DNA from: Thiodiazotropha sp037384445
Lineage (GTDB): Bacteria > Pseudomonadota > Gammaproteobacteria > Chromatiales > Chromatiaceae
Length of the DNA: 6,752 nucleotides
Assembly (NCBI GenBank): GCA_037384445.1
Contig: JARRNY010000172.1
Span: forward strand, 1 to 6,752
Direction of reading: 5' to 3'
Shown: piece by piece, positions 5,630 to 6,752 of the stretch
Layout of the letters: every line of letters starts with the position of its first letter
Position numbering within the stretch: position 1 is the stretch's first letter
Notes under the pieces: generated by a model
What the model saw: only the letters and a program-made list of their open reading frames with translations
What the model was told of the DNA's origin: nothing
The model's database searches: none
Translations under genes and position numbers: made by a program

Positions 5630-6752
5630 TCAAGGCACTAAAGGATCTATTGGTACCAGTTCGAATAGGCGCGTGTCGGCGGAGAACATCGCCCCGGCCG
5701 ATTTGTCCACATGTATCTTGAAACTGGCGTCATTGGTGTTGCTTGAGATGGATTTGTTCCAACTGTAGTTCGATGAGGAATAGATATCCGCACCACTGAT
5801 GCGCCAGCCTTCGTTCAGGGTCTTTCCCGTAAACAGTTCGAACAGGCAGGAAGCCCCAAGTGGGCCAGCACCGACAGCGGGCACCGAAGCCACATGCTGG
5901 GTATACATGAACAGTACGTCGTTATTCTTACTGAAAAAGCATGAGGCCAGTTTTGAAGGGGGATCCCCTTTCGCTGCAAAGTTAAAACCATGGGCGCGTG
6001 CGTAGTCGTAGGCAAGTGCCCCCGGGATGCGGTATTCGGTGTTGAAGCTGATATTGATTGAGTCGCTTATCACGTTCGACAGATCGTTACCGGCGCGCAC
6101 CTGGAAGTAAATGTTCTTCTGGCCTTGCGCCCCAGTGAGGGTAAAACTCGGTACGTTAGTGTAGGGTTGCCAGCTCGCGCCCGCGAAGTTCGGGTTCTGG
6201 CTTGCACGATAGTGACTGGCTGCGCCCTCTACGGTGTTGTTGAGTGTGACGCTATAGCTGTTGGTGCTGCTTTGACCGTTGTTGATTGTCAGGGAGATCA
6301 CCCGCGGATTCATCAACGTGATGGTATCGTTTTTTGTACCGGACACGCCGCTATCGTTGATCCCTTGAGGTTGATTGGCAGAACCGTTTCTAAGCTGCAT
6401 ATAGACTGTCTTGGCGCCGTTGCCCGCAGAGAGTGTGTAGGTGGGAGAGCTAACATAGGGTAGCCAGGGGAGGTTGTTCAGATTCGAGCTCTCTGCGGCG
6501 CGGTAAAAGGTGGGGGTTCCCTGCACGTTGTGGTCCAGTACTACGGTTCTGTCCGAGGTGTATTGCGCGCCGTTATTGATTCGCATATTCGAGACCCTGG
6601 GAGGATTGCCCGGGTTCGCAGGTTTGCCCCTGGGTTGTTGAATGATTGCACTGGGGGAGGTGACAGAAGGGTGTGCTGGTTGCGTGCGCAATCGAGGGGT
6701 GCTCGAGTCTGCCGCCAGGATCGATCCCGGCATATTGCAGATGAGCGCCAGC
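5630..6752 (-). CDS. Secreted protein with two tandem Ig-like repeats and unknown C-terminal domain (partial, start beyond right edge)
   Basis: The ATG at 6733 is not the true start. The frame continues upstream to the window edge as LALICN, and together with MPGSILA-AD this forms the end of a signal peptide with cleavage likely after I-L-A. Counting from the Met at 6733, residues 9-45 are a Pro/Ser/Thr-rich linker. Repeat 1 starts at RVSNMRINNG (46-55) and repeat 2 at RVISLTINNG (144-153), a period of 98 residues. Both share the pattern V-L-N/H, then Y-RA, W-PY, FTL or YTL, G-GAKTVY/G-GQKNIYF. This is a widespread bacterial Ig-like repeat found on surface proteins. Residues 231-367 form a separate domain (YRIPGALAYDYARAHGF, SCFFSKNNDVLFMY, SCLFELFTGKTL) with Cys265 and Cys296. 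I do not recognise it; it may bind a ligand or be the functional head. It is the first operon gene in view. Confidence 0.85.
   Translation of the reverse strand, partial: LALICNMPGSILAADSSTPRLRTQPAHPSVTSPSAIIQQPRGKPANPGNPPRVSNMRINNGAQYTSDRTVVLDHNVQGTPTFYRAAESSNLNNLPWLPYVSSPTYTLSAGNGAKTVYMQLRNGSANQPQGINDSGVSGTKNDTITLMNPRVISLTINNGQSSTNSYSVTLNNTVEGAASHYRASQNPNFAGASWQPYTNVPSFTLTGAQGQKNIYFQVRAGNDLSNVISDSINISFNTEYRIPGALAYDYARAHGFNFAAKGDPPSKLASCFFSKNNDVLFMYTQHVASVPAVGAGPLGASCLFELFTGKTLNEGWRISGADIYSSSNYSWNKSISSNTNDASFKIHVDKSAGAMFSADTRLFELVPIDPLVP
6044..6304 (-). repeat. Ig-like repeat 2
   Basis: This second copy of the protein repeat begins at RVISLTINNG and ends near SDSINISF. It matches copy 1 in the order INNG, V-LNN-V-G, HYRAS, W-PY, SFTLTGAQGQKNIYFQVR. 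It is shorter than copy 1 because it lacks the extra loop with QPQGINDSGVSG. Confidence 0.65.
6311..6598 (-). repeat. Ig-like repeat 1
   Basis: This first copy of the protein repeat begins at RVSNMRINNG and ends near NDTITL. It differs from copy 2 by a longer C-terminal loop (NGSANQPQGINDSGVSG). The two copies have clearly diverged, so the duplication is not recent. Confidence 0.65.

Overview
The window looks like Gram-negative, probably gammaproteobacterial, chromosomal DNA of middling GC content. The evidence is Sec signal peptides on every gene whose N-terminus is in view, an outer-membrane beta-barrel with a C-terminal phenylalanine, and Shine-Dalgarno sites of the AGGAGA/GAGGAG type. The lineage is inferred from general protein character and is not proven. 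No tRNA, rRNA, CRISPR array, transposase or phage gene is visible.

Left part (1-1418). Two divergent genes share a regulatory gap. A small exported cysteine-rich protein on the minus strand starts at 255 and runs off the left edge. An exported zinc-metalloprotease-like protein (HELGH, residues 203-207) runs from 507 to 1418 on the plus strand. The gap between them (256-506) holds several dyad symmetries. The metalloprotease gene looks more AT-rich than the DNA to its right.

Right part (1476-6752). Four exported or envelope proteins lie head to tail on the minus strand, converging on the metalloprotease. In transcription order they are: (1) a secreted protein with two tandem Ig-like repeats and a C-terminal domain I do not recognise, whose start lies beyond the right edge; (2) a small IPT/TIG-like protein, possibly a lipoprotein, with paired cysteines; (3) a large outer-membrane beta-barrel protein with an N-terminal extension, split by a frameshift near 4174; (4) a secreted protein with an unrecognised conserved N-terminal module and a fibronectin-III-like C-terminal module. 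Spacings are 106, 50 and 10 bases, and the last junction looks translationally coupled. This fits one operon encoding a cell-surface assembly: an outer-membrane barrel with periplasmic or extracellular beta-sandwich partners. I do not recognise it as a named system. Its function is unknown, and 'surface assembly' is inference.

The most notable single event is the frameshift. The two halves of the barrel gene read as one protein of about 673 residues if a single base is skipped near 4174. The second half is otherwise fully open, so this is either a recent mutation, a sequence error or, less likely, recoding.
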